Origin: Pseudomonadota bacterium
Lineage (GTDB): Bacteria; Pseudomonadota; Gammaproteobacteria; UBA1113
Reading direction: 5' to 3'
Assembly (NCBI GenBank): GCA_021782495.1
Contig: JAJXUV010000003.1
Location: 124,001-188,000, forward strand
Length of the DNA stretch: 64,000 nt
Position 1 is the first letter of the stretch; each line of letters begins with the position of its first letter. This document shows positions 8,887 through 18,035 of this stretch, piece by piece. The position numbers were made by a program, and so were the translations under genes. A model generated the notes under the pieces. That model worked only from the letters and a program-made list of their open reading frames with translations, searched no databases and had not been told where the DNA came from.

Positions 8887-10728
8887 TTATTTCCCTCTCC
8901 GTAATGAAAGAGAACTAGATCTGCCTTGGCTCTGTATCTCAGATTCGCTTATTCCTTCTTCTGATACTTGTATTGCATTAAACACTCTATACCGATTTCC
9001 ACTAAAATCACTCTCAGTGGGTTGTATTGAGCTGGATGATGAAGACGATGAGGCTAGAGAAGCGGAAACCAATATTTCGGGTATGGAAGCTTTAATTTGG
9101 TTAATAATTTTTTCCAATTTATTTTTTAAGTCTATATCTCTTAAAAAGCTATCATCTACCAGCAATTTTTCTGCTTTTTCAACACAGGTCTTAACCCCTC
9201 GGGTAATAGATTTCTTATCCCAAAAATGTAATGGATCATCTTTTCCTAAATCTATACTTGTTTGTCTTTGTTCTAATTGTTCAAAACAGGTTATTATTTT
9301 AAGGTATAATAAACCGTAATTTACATAATTTCTTGCCAGAACCGATGGACTATCCGACAAAAATAATTCTCCTTCTAAATAATGGATTGTTAAAGCAAGT
9401 TTCTTTCTTGCTAAAGAAATGATATCTGATTTTATAACTTTCTTTTCTATTAATTTAGGAAATCTACCATTATCTTTTTGCGCAAACTCTTCACTATTTT
9501 GAGGCTCTTCATCTTTCAGCTCATCATCTTCGCTGTTTTCAGCTTCTTTATCTTCAGGATTTTTTACGGGCGCATTTTCAGCTTCAACTCTTTTAAGTAA
9601 ACCAAAAAAGTGAGATTCGTCTATTTCATGCGAATCAAGTAATTTCATATAGGCATCAAAACAATTCAAACTTAGTTGCGCCAGAGAAAATAATTCATTT
9701 GGATTTGGTTGTTTAGATTTTAATAAGCCTTTATAAATGTAGATAGCTTTACTAAATTCCTTTTTTTCAACGCATGCAGCCGCACAAATAGAAAATACAG
9801 TTTCTTCTAAAGTACTACTAAAATAGCTAGACAAATCAATGGCTCGCTCAATCAAAGCTATCGGAATATTTCTAACTATAAAAGCATAATTTTTCTCAAG
9901 GTAATGTATAAGCAGAAAAATAGAGTTTTGTGATGAATCCAGTTTAAAAGATAATTTCAAATCTTCTATGGCTTTCAAGGCCTGGTCATTCATTTCTTCT
10001 TTTTGTTCGTCTTTGAGTGTTCTGGAAGAGACCTCTTCCAATTTACGAAGGGGTAAAATTTTATCTAGATTATTTTCGGGCAAATTACTTTCTTCTATAA
10101 AAATTAATGCTCTTAAATTCAAGAGCAGAACTCTTTCATGAAAGTCCCCTTGAAAGGATTCATCAGACACTACTGCTTCAATAGTTGCATAAGCTTCAAC
10201 ATATCTCCCAAGTCGATATAATACAAAAGCTTGTTTATACATACAATCCAGGTATAATTTTTTACCATGTTCAGTATGAGCAATGTATAATTTTTCAAGA
10301 TATAATTTGTCAAAAATACAGATAACCTCTTGAAAATGTGTTAATGCCAAATGAAAATTCATTGTAGACAATGCTTTTTCACCTTGTTCCTGGGCAGAAC
10401 TCATACGTTTTATAAGTTCTTCAACTCTATGAAACTCTCGAGCACGAAATACATCTCTGGTTTCTCTAAAACGATTTCCCCAGCTTCCAAGAATTCCTAC
10501 AAAAATTGTACTCACTACGGGAGCCCAAATGTACGCATGTTCTTTTGCTATTCTCCCCCAATCTTCTCTCATTGACAAAGCAAATCCTGTAGCAGTCGAT
10601 GTGAGCAGAAAACCGTACATACAAAAAGCTTCATAAGAAAAAAAATTTTCTTGTAATGGATCTGTAGCCAAAAAATTGTTGGGTGATATTTTATCTTTTT
10701 GCTCGTTTTCTTCTTTAGATCTTGGCAT
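8887..10728 (-). CDS. Membrane-anchored TPR-like protein, effector-like (613 aa)
   Basis: Not recognised as a named family. The N-terminus is charged and followed by two hydrophobic segments (about residues 30-52 and 67-87, the second containing YIWAPVVSTIFVGILG). The rest is helical with TPR-like repeats (for example ALTHFQEVICIFDKLYLEK and YKQAFVLYRLGRYVEAYATI). A strongly acidic low-complexity stretch lies near residues 385-420. The C-terminus has a poly-Ser run and ends SSLSLRRGK. It starts 2 bases after the stop of the 2240-residue gene; its ribosome-binding sequence AAAGGAA lies within that gene's last codons, so the two are translationally linked. The MPR start and basic KGK/RRGK end are shared with that gene. 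A protein-protein scaffold or secreted effector is an inference only. Confidence 0.7.
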   Translation of the reverse strand: MPRSKEENEQKDKISPNNFLATDPLQENFFSYEAFCMYGFLLTSTATGFALSMREDWGRIAKEHAYIWAPVVSTIFVGILGSWGNRFRETRDVFRAREFHRVEELIKRMSSAQEQGEKALSTMNFHLALTHFQEVICIFDKLYLEKLYIAHTEHGKKLYLDCMYKQAFVLYRLGRYVEAYATIEAVVSDESFQGDFHERVLLLNLRALIFIEESNLPENNLDKILPLRKLEEVSSRTLKDEQKEEMNDQALKAIEDLKLSFKLDSSQNSIFLLIHYLEKNYAFIVRNIPIALIERAIDLSSYFSSTLEETVFSICAAACVEKKEFSKAIYIYKGLLKSKQPNPNELFSLAQLSLNCFDAYMKLLDSHEIDESHFFGLLKRVEAENAPVKNPEDKEAENSEDDELKDEEPQNSEEFAQKDNGRFPKLIEKKVIKSDIISLARKKLALTIHYLEGELFLSDSPSVLARNYVNYGLLYLKIITCFEQLEQRQTSIDLGKDDPLHFWDKKSITRGVKTCVEKAEKLLVDDSFLRDIDLKNKLEKIINQIKASIPEILVSASLASSSSSSSSIQPTESDFSGNRYRVFNAIQVSEEGISESEIQSQGRSSSLSLRRGK

Positions 10729-10730
10729 GA

Positions 10731-13700
10731 TTATTTTCCTTTAAGTTTAGAGATAGAGTTAGAGTTAGAGTTAGAGTTACTTTGTTGCTTTAAAATTGAG
10801 TGATTACTTTTTCGAGAAGGCGGTCTAAGAAAGGTTATTGAAGCATGCGTCTTAGTGCACGAAAGCGCATTTACGGATTTTATTGGCACTCTTAAATTAC
10901 AGCCGGTTTTTGAAGTAATATCTCCGGTAGAGTGTAAAACATCTTTCCGCGTAGAATGATCAGTAAAAATAGATGTTTTTTTATGTTCCGGCATATGCCA
11001 AAAACTTTCCTGGGATGCTACTAAAGGTTTATCATGATAGTGGCTTACTTGAGGGGAACGATTATAATTTACCTCATAACCAGTTTGCCAATGTGGTAGC
11101 GGTAATTCTGCCATCCTTATTTTGTCTAAAAACGTCCCTGTATAATGCCCACCCACATGCGTTATCATCAGACTCAACATTTGAGCAGTTATATCAAGAA
11201 ACATTTTTATCCACAGCATTCTAGTGCTCATTTCCACTTTCAGATCGCATTGTTTTTCAATCTCGCTTTTTGCTTCCTGCAGTTTTAAGAGTACATTTTC
11301 TAATGCTTCTGTGTTAACTTGAATACTGTCAGCAGTTTCATCAATAGAATTTAAATTTCCAGTAGTTTCTTCGCTAAAAGAATTACTTTCCTCTTGAAAA
11401 TAAGTTTTAATCTCTGTAATATACTTATCACTCAACGTATCTTCTAGTTTTTTTTCAATTGATGTATTTTCATTTTCTAAGCATTTCATTTTATCAGAAA
11501 GAAAATTCCGCACATCTAGAATGAATTTTTTTATATCGCTATACCCATTCTGAAAATTCTCATAAGGCTCTTTCAAGTCTTTTTCTTTCAAAGAATTAAC
11601 TGCAACATCTAAAGCTTGTTTAAATTCAACTGCCTGTGGTGGATAAAGTAAGTTTCTGGGATCATTAGAAATACTGAATACATTTTTCAAAGTATCTACT
11701 ATAACTTTAGATGAAAGACATTTATTAAGTGCATTTGAAAGTGCTCGCAAATCTTCTACGCTATTGTCTAATGATGTAATTATACCAGATTGCATTTTTA
11801 AAAATACTCCATCTTTTCCTAGGAGATAATGCCCTGATTTTGCTTGCAGCTCTTTACAATTTTCAGGCCGCAAGGGTGTCCAAGTATCATTTACTCTTTC
11901 ATAAACATTTCCCTCTTCTGTCCAATAAATCTGACCATCTATGAACTCCTCATTTGGACAAGAAATTAAATTATCTCTTGCTGAGCCAAACCATACTGTT
12001 CGGATATCATCAAAATATTGTTTATAGTGAGAAAGAATGTAAGTTTTCATATGTTGCATTTGACTTAAAAGTTCATCTTCTTTCTTTTTATAAGTGTCTC
12101 TATTTTCTGAATTTACTGGTGTAAGAGATTTTAATGTATTTAATCTGTTTAATGCGACATTAAATTTATATTCAACTGTATCAAGAATAATTAAATCCCA
12201 GACTGCTTCATTGTTAGAAGCATCTAATTGCAAGACTTGTAGTAACTCTGTTCTAGCCTGCACAATGAATGTTTCTTTTCTATCATTAGATTTTTGAGTA
12301 TCTTTATCCGTAGCTGAAGTTTTTGTAGCAGCTTTCATAAACAGTAAAGCACGAAGAATCTTAAAATCTATATCAAATGGCTTCTCCTGTAATCTCTTTT
12401 CACAAACAAAAATTGCATCTTCCAGCTCTTTCTCTGATTTTTCCAATAATGCATTAGTAGCATTTAAACTATCTTGAAAATAAAGTGCTCCAGGTTCATC
12501 TTTTCCCCAATCAGTATAAATAGCATCAAGTTCTTGCTGCGCAGTTTTAATATATTCATTGGCTTTAACTGTTTTCCCAAGATGAGATCTTGCAAATATC
12601 AGCTGCTTACTAATATTATTTATACGATTTTTGTATTTCTCGTTGCAATACAGCCAATACGTTCCATAAACTCCTGCTAAACCGCCTGAAACTATTAGAA
12701 TTTTTATGGCTATACCTGCGCTTGCCCAAAATGCTGCTGCAGCGGCTGCAGCTTCTGCGCCTTTTTCTACGATAAGATCTTGATACTGGGCCAGTGTCTC
12801 TGTCAGTTCGGGAGAGGCTGCCATGAGACTGACCAAAGCACCTTCTATTATTTCTTTATGTGGATATAAACTAAATAATGTTGTTGTAACTGTATTACCC
12901 ATTAACCAGGTGGCGTTTTCCGCTAATATCAAGGGAAAAGTCGTAGGTGCTTTGCCATCTTCTCTCCATTTTTCGAAGCAATTGCGATTTAAATACGAAG
13001 ATATAGTTACTAAGGTACCTAGCCCTGCCATATATAAATCAGTATAGTTATGCCTGTTGATCTCTAACATTTTATCTTGTAGTTTCTTTACATTGTAAAT
13101 AGATAGCATTACATTTCCCACGCCTAGGAAAGATTGTGCATAGGGTAACGTCCAACTTATCATCTTATGAAAATCATGATATTTCTCTGTATAAAAAACC
13201 TTATTTAAATATGAAGTTACTTGCACTCCTATACTCAATCCAAACATAACTAAACGTTCGCCTGATACTTCTGTGTCTGGATTTACCCAAGTTAAATAAA
13301 AATCAATGCTTGAACTAACGAGATTTTCTATGAACTGAAAGTGTTCGATATATTTTTTCGAATCTACAGATAAGTCACCGTATTTTTGCAATAAAGCTGT
13401 TGCCCCACTAACGGCTGAAGAAAATAAGTACAAACAAAACTGCGCTGTTTGGATCTGTTTTTTATTGATAGATTTCAAATTTTCATCGTAATCGGCTTTA
13501 AATCCTGATTGAAAAGCTTCCTTTAAAAAAGCTCTAGCAGTAGAATATTCATGACGGTAACAGTATTCTTTTACCAATGCCTTGACTATATTCTCATTAT
13601 GTGAATCAAGCTCATAAGCTTTCTTATAATATTCAAGTGCTTTATGACGGTTTAAAAGACCACGATCGCCTATCAACTCTCCTTTACATAATAAAGCAAC

Positions 13701-16700
13701 CGCCTTTTCATTATTAGGTAAATCAAGTTCTATAATTTCCGATAATTTATCTATAGCATACTTAATAAAATTATTATCCTTGCTTTCTTTTGATGCGTAA
13801 TACAATACATCTCTTATAGTAAGCATACTTGAAATGGCATTTTCACTTTCATCTTTAGGTATAGTTTTATCCGAGATTTTTTTAGAATAAGCATTCCATT
13901 CTGACGAAATCATTTCTTGAATTTGAACAGAATCTTTTGCATATGCTGCTAACACTAAGGTTCTATTAAATAATAAAAAGGACTGTTTCTCACACTCATA
14001 GGCTGTCTTCATCACTTCATATTGAAGCTTACTTATGGCATCGTATTCTTGTTGGTGTGATGTTTTTTCATCTTTACTAGAATTAGATTTGGGCAGAGAA
14101 TCTATTTCTTTTTGTAATATGCTTCTCTGGCGTTCATATTCGTTATATAATAGATTGGCAAGCGCCATACGATAATCAGACGGCAGGTTTTTGCAAAGAT
14201 CTTGCAAATAATACTGGGATTGTTCCGTATAATTTTTTTTGCTTTCTAGCACTCCCGACATAACTAATAGCCTATTTTTTAAAGCTAAAAATTTTTCCCC
14301 ATCCATTCCAGAGCGTTCCATTTCATTCAGTAGTCTTGTAGCTTCTGCACTACTAATAGAAGCATCGCTATATTGGCTTTCTTCATATTGGAAATGACTT
14401 AAACAAAATAATTTATCACATAATATAAACTTAGCTCTATCTGAAGCATCATATTCTAAACCTTTTTTATAAGATTCTATCGCTAATTTAGTGGACGCAA
14501 CGTCATTGCAGAGATAAGACTCTCCTAAGGAAAAAAGTAGTTTAGCGCGTTCTTCTGCTGTTACTGGAATTTGCAATTCAAGTGTTCTTTTGATTATATC
14601 GATAGATTGTACGTTTTGACCACCGGAACTCCCCTGTGCAAATTTTGAGAAAACCCTACCTATGCTCATCACAGAGTCCACATCGATTTGATTAGGCTCT
14701 GTTAATTCCGCATTCGCTATCTTTTTTGCCTCATCAAATTTGTCTAAAGCAAAACATAAATTTAATTTTTTAGAAAAAAATTGATGACTAGCGTCATCTC
14801 CATGAAAACCTGATAAATATTGAAGTTGTTTTTCTGATAGTGAAACAAGCTCTGATATTTTTGCCTGGTTAAAGTTTTCAGGACGTTCACTATGCTCTTT
14901 ATTTTGAATTATTTCGCCGTGAATAATAGATTTTTTCTTTTCAAAGAGATTGTCAATGTGAGTGAAAATATCCAACGGTTCTTCTTGAGTTATTTTGCCA
15001 GACATATCAAAAAGATAATCTAAAGATATGGAATCGATAGGTTTTCCAAATTCGGCGTCTATACATTGCATAATTATTCTATTTTTCCGACTAATCTCTT
15101 CCAAAGATAAGGTTTTGCACGCTTCAAAATTTTCTAGGAGTTTCTCTGCTTCTTTTTGTGTATTATTAGAATATCCAAGATGATGTCTATATTTTATATA
15201 GTCCAATTGCATCTCTGTATCTGCGCTGGCAAATGCTTCCCGATGAAATTTGTTTGCTTTTTCAACAAGTCCTTTTGATAGTAACCAAAAAGAATGCTCT
15301 TGTAATTTTTCTTTATCGTATAAATTCTGATGTATATCAAAATATATTTTTTCATAAGGAAAAGATTTTTTGAGATTTTCAAGGGCACCTCTTGCCTCAT
15401 TAAGATTTCCCGCTTCAAAAGTATCTTTTATGGTTTTACAACATCTGTTTATACCTTGATTGTATTTTTTTATTTCTTCTTCAAAATCATTGTCTTCATA
15501 CCATCGTTTCAAGAAATTATCTTCGGAAGGTTTATAATTTTCTAAGGAATATCGCATTATGGCCAATAATGCATTGGCTTCCTTATTTTTAAGATTTTTG
15601 TGGGTGCATTTATCTACCTGAGCAATCAGATTTTCTGTAACTTTTTTTGTCAAAAACCCATTTCTATTTTTTTTAACCATTCTTTCTAATTTATGGCAAT
15701 CTTTATTATCGTCTAAATAAGGTAATGGTTTAGTTTTATGTTTTTGATATAAACTTTCTCCCACTTTATACGCTGCAGCTCCGAGTATTAAAGTGCCCAC
15801 TACTCCTATCGCTATTGGATTAGTAGAACTTAATGTCAGTGCAATAGTACTCCCACCGGCACCCAAACCTAAAACAAGTCCATAACTATTAGTATCCCCT
15901 CCTTGTGTTTTATGTGTTAGCTCTCCTTTAAAAGTGGTTCGTAAATCTTGAAAAGATTCGCCGGAAAAACCGGTAGAAATGCTTAATTCTTTTCTATCCC
16001 ATAATTTATGAAGCCCAACCTCGACACCAGAACACCCAAAATCATCAACCATTTCTTTTGTGTATATTTGGGGTGATTTTTCAAATTTCGGCTGAATCAA
16101 CAGATCCAAATTTCTTGGGTTAACAAAGGATCTCTTATTTTCTTGGTAAAGAACAATGCCTAGTGCATCACTGCTATTTGTACTATTACTGTCAAATTCT
16201 CTTAAATTTTGCAATGTCCTCTCATCTGGAGAAACAAATAGTTCTGGCACAGAAGAGCCCGTACGTACTGAGAAAACACCAGCCCCCAAGGCAGCATTTT
16301 TAGCGATATCTTGGATTTCCTGCTTAACACTCTCAAGAACAATGTTACGAAATAATCTAAGTGGAATATCAATAACACTATACCCAGTAGGTTCCCATAA
16401 ATCATTCAATGCTATTTCTCTATCGTATAGCCTTAATGCACCCTGAAAAGAATCACTATCAACAATCTCTTGATATTTTTCAGCAACACGCACTCCAAAT
16501 TGATCGTCAAGTCCCACTGTCAGTTGATTTCCAACTTTAACTCCAGGGCCACAAAAAAAACCACAACCTAAATATGTCATAGCTTTGGCTTTCGTTTTGT
16601 CTAAAGTTATACCCGCTTCTAATTCAGCCTTTAGCCCGACTCCAGCTTTTACAGAAAGATTGTATTGAAATGATAGGCCAGAAATAAATATTTCTAATGA

Positions 16701-17453
16701 ATCATATGAAACATTAGCTGTGGGGCCCGTAATTCCAATCTGTCCACAAATTCTTGCATCTAGCCCACGATTGTTATTCATAGAAAATTCAGCATCCGCA
16801 TTTATACTCGCAAAATCCAAAGCAAAATTAAGCTTTCCAGCCGCATTGGTAAGTGACATATGCGCGCCGCGTAAACGCAATTTCATCCCTGTATTTGCCG
16901 AAAGTTCAAAAAGTCCTTTATTGGGATGAAACTCGGCGGATAAATTGCCTTGTAGATTTCCTTCTAAAGACACAGCTACACCGATGGGGTCATATTTGTA
17001 ATCATCTGAAGGTTGCCAAAATACATAATTACGCTCATCAAAAATGTCATGTGACATTGCAATTTTACCTTCTGAAGAAACCTTATCTTTTTTGTTTTCA
17101 TCCCTAATTTTTTTTGGAATCTTCGTTTGGTTGATATATTGGCCATTGTCGAAATCAGATATTTGTTTTTTTCCACCGCCGCCTGATTTTCTTGTGACTC
17201 TCACCGTTTTCACATCTCGAAAATCCATCTCAGGTGCACACTCTACAGGTAAAGTTGTATCTATTTTTTCTTTTTTTAAACTATTCTCTTGCTTAAAAGA
17301 ATCATCAATAACCTCAGTAGAACCTATTACTTCTGAGGGCATGCCCAGCACACTACTTCTCTCCGTTGCTCGGAGAGCATTAGCATTAATCGAAAGAACA
17401 GGGGTTTCAGGAAACTTATATTCCAGTGGTAATAAAACACGCTTTCTTGGCAT
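10731..17453 (-). CDS. Giant TPR/membrane protein of 2240 aa, possible effector
   Basis: No family can be named with confidence. The disordered N-terminus (1-150) is followed by a region of alternating polar and hydrophobic residues rich in Gly/Ala (about 160-330, GVGLKAELEAGITLDKTK), which looks beta-stranded. A long hydrophobic stretch lies at about 525-565 (IAIGVVGTLILGAAAY). About 600-1330 is helical with degenerate TPRs, such as HKALEYYKKAYELDSHNENI. More hydrophobic segments occur near 1340-1600, including an Ala-rich one before IAIKILIVSGGLAGVYGTYW. Further TPRs follow, then a coiled coil near 1990-2070. The end is a Ser/Asn hexanucleotide-encoded repeat and KLKGK. ATG at 17453 has GTAGGAT upstream. 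Size, membrane segments and TPRs recall large secreted proteins of intracellular bacteria, but no secretion signal was tested. Confidence 0.7.
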   Translation of the reverse strand: MPRKRVLLPLEYKFPETPVLSINANALRATERSSVLGMPSEVIGSTEVIDDSFKQENSLKKEKIDTTLPVECAPEMDFRDVKTVRVTRKSGGGGKKQISDFDNGQYINQTKIPKKIRDENKKDKVSSEGKIAMSHDIFDERNYVFWQPSDDYKYDPIGVAVSLEGNLQGNLSAEFHPNKGLFELSANTGMKLRLRGAHMSLTNAAGKLNFALDFASINADAEFSMNNNRGLDARICGQIGITGPTANVSYDSLEIFISGLSFQYNLSVKAGVGLKAELEAGITLDKTKAKAMTYLGCGFFCGPGVKVGNQLTVGLDDQFGVRVAEKYQEIVDSDSFQGALRLYDREIALNDLWEPTGYSVIDIPLRLFRNIVLESVKQEIQDIAKNAALGAGVFSVRTGSSVPELFVSPDERTLQNLREFDSNSTNSSDALGIVLYQENKRSFVNPRNLDLLIQPKFEKSPQIYTKEMVDDFGCSGVEVGLHKLWDRKELSISTGFSGESFQDLRTTFKGELTHKTQGGDTNSYGLVLGLGAGGSTIALTLSSTNPIAIGVVGTLILGAAAYKVGESLYQKHKTKPLPYLDDNKDCHKLERMVKKNRNGFLTKKVTENLIAQVDKCTHKNLKNKEANALLAIMRYSLENYKPSEDNFLKRWYEDNDFEEEIKKYNQGINRCCKTIKDTFEAGNLNEARGALENLKKSFPYEKIYFDIHQNLYDKEKLQEHSFWLLSKGLVEKANKFHREAFASADTEMQLDYIKYRHHLGYSNNTQKEAEKLLENFEACKTLSLEEISRKNRIIMQCIDAEFGKPIDSISLDYLFDMSGKITQEEPLDIFTHIDNLFEKKKSIIHGEIIQNKEHSERPENFNQAKISELVSLSEKQLQYLSGFHGDDASHQFFSKKLNLCFALDKFDEAKKIANAELTEPNQIDVDSVMSIGRVFSKFAQGSSGGQNVQSIDIIKRTLELQIPVTAEERAKLLFSLGESYLCNDVASTKLAIESYKKGLEYDASDRAKFILCDKLFCLSHFQYEESQYSDASISSAEATRLLNEMERSGMDGEKFLALKNRLLVMSGVLESKKNYTEQSQYYLQDLCKNLPSDYRMALANLLYNEYERQRSILQKEIDSLPKSNSSKDEKTSHQQEYDAISKLQYEVMKTAYECEKQSFLLFNRTLVLAAYAKDSVQIQEMISSEWNAYSKKISDKTIPKDESENAISSMLTIRDVLYYASKESKDNNFIKYAIDKLSEIIELDLPNNEKAVALLCKGELIGDRGLLNRHKALEYYKKAYELDSHNENIVKALVKEYCYRHEYSTARAFLKEAFQSGFKADYDENLKSINKKQIQTAQFCLYLFSSAVSGATALLQKYGDLSVDSKKYIEHFQFIENLVSSSIDFYLTWVNPDTEVSGERLVMFGLSIGVQVTSYLNKVFYTEKYHDFHKMISWTLPYAQSFLGVGNVMLSIYNVKKLQDKMLEINRHNYTDLYMAGLGTLVTISSYLNRNCFEKWREDGKAPTTFPLILAENATWLMGNTVTTTLFSLYPHKEIIEGALVSLMAASPELTETLAQYQDLIVEKGAEAAAAAAAFWASAGIAIKILIVSGGLAGVYGTYWLYCNEKYKNRINNISKQLIFARSHLGKTVKANEYIKTAQQELDAIYTDWGKDEPGALYFQDSLNATNALLEKSEKELEDAIFVCEKRLQEKPFDIDFKILRALLFMKAATKTSATDKDTQKSNDRKETFIVQARTELLQVLQLDASNNEAVWDLIILDTVEYKFNVALNRLNTLKSLTPVNSENRDTYKKKEDELLSQMQHMKTYILSHYKQYFDDIRTVWFGSARDNLISCPNEEFIDGQIYWTEEGNVYERVNDTWTPLRPENCKELQAKSGHYLLGKDGVFLKMQSGIITSLDNSVEDLRALSNALNKCLSSKVIVDTLKNVFSISNDPRNLLYPPQAVEFKQALDVAVNSLKEKDLKEPYENFQNGYSDIKKFILDVRNFLSDKMKCLENENTSIEKKLEDTLSDKYITEIKTYFQEESNSFSEETTGNLNSIDETADSIQVNTEALENVLLKLQEAKSEIEKQCDLKVEMSTRMLWIKMFLDITAQMLSLMITHVGGHYTGTFLDKIRMAELPLPHWQTGYEVNYNRSPQVSHYHDKPLVASQESFWHMPEHKKTSIFTDHSTRKDVLHSTGDITSKTGCNLRVPIKSVNALSCTKTHASITFLRPPSRKSNHSILKQQSNSNSNSNSISKLKGK
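10751..10778. repeat. Hexanucleotide tandem repeat at the 3' end of the 2240-aa gene
   Basis: Four exact AGAGTT units plus one variant (AGAGAT) lie inside the coding region and encode the alternating Ser-Asn tail. Because the unit is six bases, slippage would change the number of Ser-Asn pairs without breaking the frame. Confidence 0.85.
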
Positions 17454-17814
17454 AAGTAAAATCCTACCTATACAGCGCTAATGATTTAATAGGAACTTGT
17501 AAAATAGAGAAAAGCACTTTGTCTGAAAATCCTAGTTTTCTTAATGTATCCATACACTATTCCTTTGTAGATTCAAGATCTTTGGCACATAATTTCTTCA
17601 AAATTTGTATTATTTATGATGTGTCCAACTTTTCATAAAAAATTTATTTTATGTTTGGATGCCTCAATGTATCAACAAAAAATTTCTATGTCAATCACAA
17701 TCTGAGGCTAGCAACAATCATTTATTCTTAAAATTCAAAAATATTTGGCGGCCGATCGGAATACAATTTCATTATCATTTTTGATTCACCGCGTAGAAAA
17801 ACAATAGTGCGAAA
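17454..17814. other. AT-rich gap upstream of the 2240-aa gene
   Basis: Together with 17983-18035 this is the longest non-coding part of the accessory block. I see no tRNA, strong terminator or convincing promoter. It should hold the promoter of the 2240/613-residue gene pair. The segment continues into a short plus-strand reading frame at 17815-17982. Confidence 0.4.
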
Positions 17815-17982
17815 GTGTACTCAGCCAAGGCAGATGTATCCTTATTAAAAAGCTATCTCGCTTCCTATGCACCAATAGACTTGAAAGTAAGCTGTGCCAC
17901 GGAAGAAGAAGCTGAAGTTACTATTATTACGTTTTGCAAAAAATTTATTAAAAAAATATTTAAAAGGATAGAAAAAAGATAA
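17815..17982 (+). CDS. Small basic open reading frame, possible gene remnant
   Basis: A 55-codon plus-strand frame beginning with GTG and ending with TAA between two large minus-strand genes. The translation (VYSAKADVSLLKSYLASYAP, then an acidic EEEAE patch, then the very basic tail FCKKFIKKIFKRIEKR) has ordinary protein composition, unlike the surrounding AT-rich sequence. The frame stays open a few codons further upstream without an ATG. There is no good ribosome-binding sequence. It is most likely the 3' end of a lost gene, or a chance frame. Confidence 0.25.
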   Translation: MYSAKADVSLLKSYLASYAPIDLKVSCATEEEAEVTIITFCKKFIKKIFKRIEKR

Positions 17983-18035
17983 CATAAGGATTCTGTTTAA
18001 GTATAAGCTTTATATGTAGAGTGTTGTATTATTAT

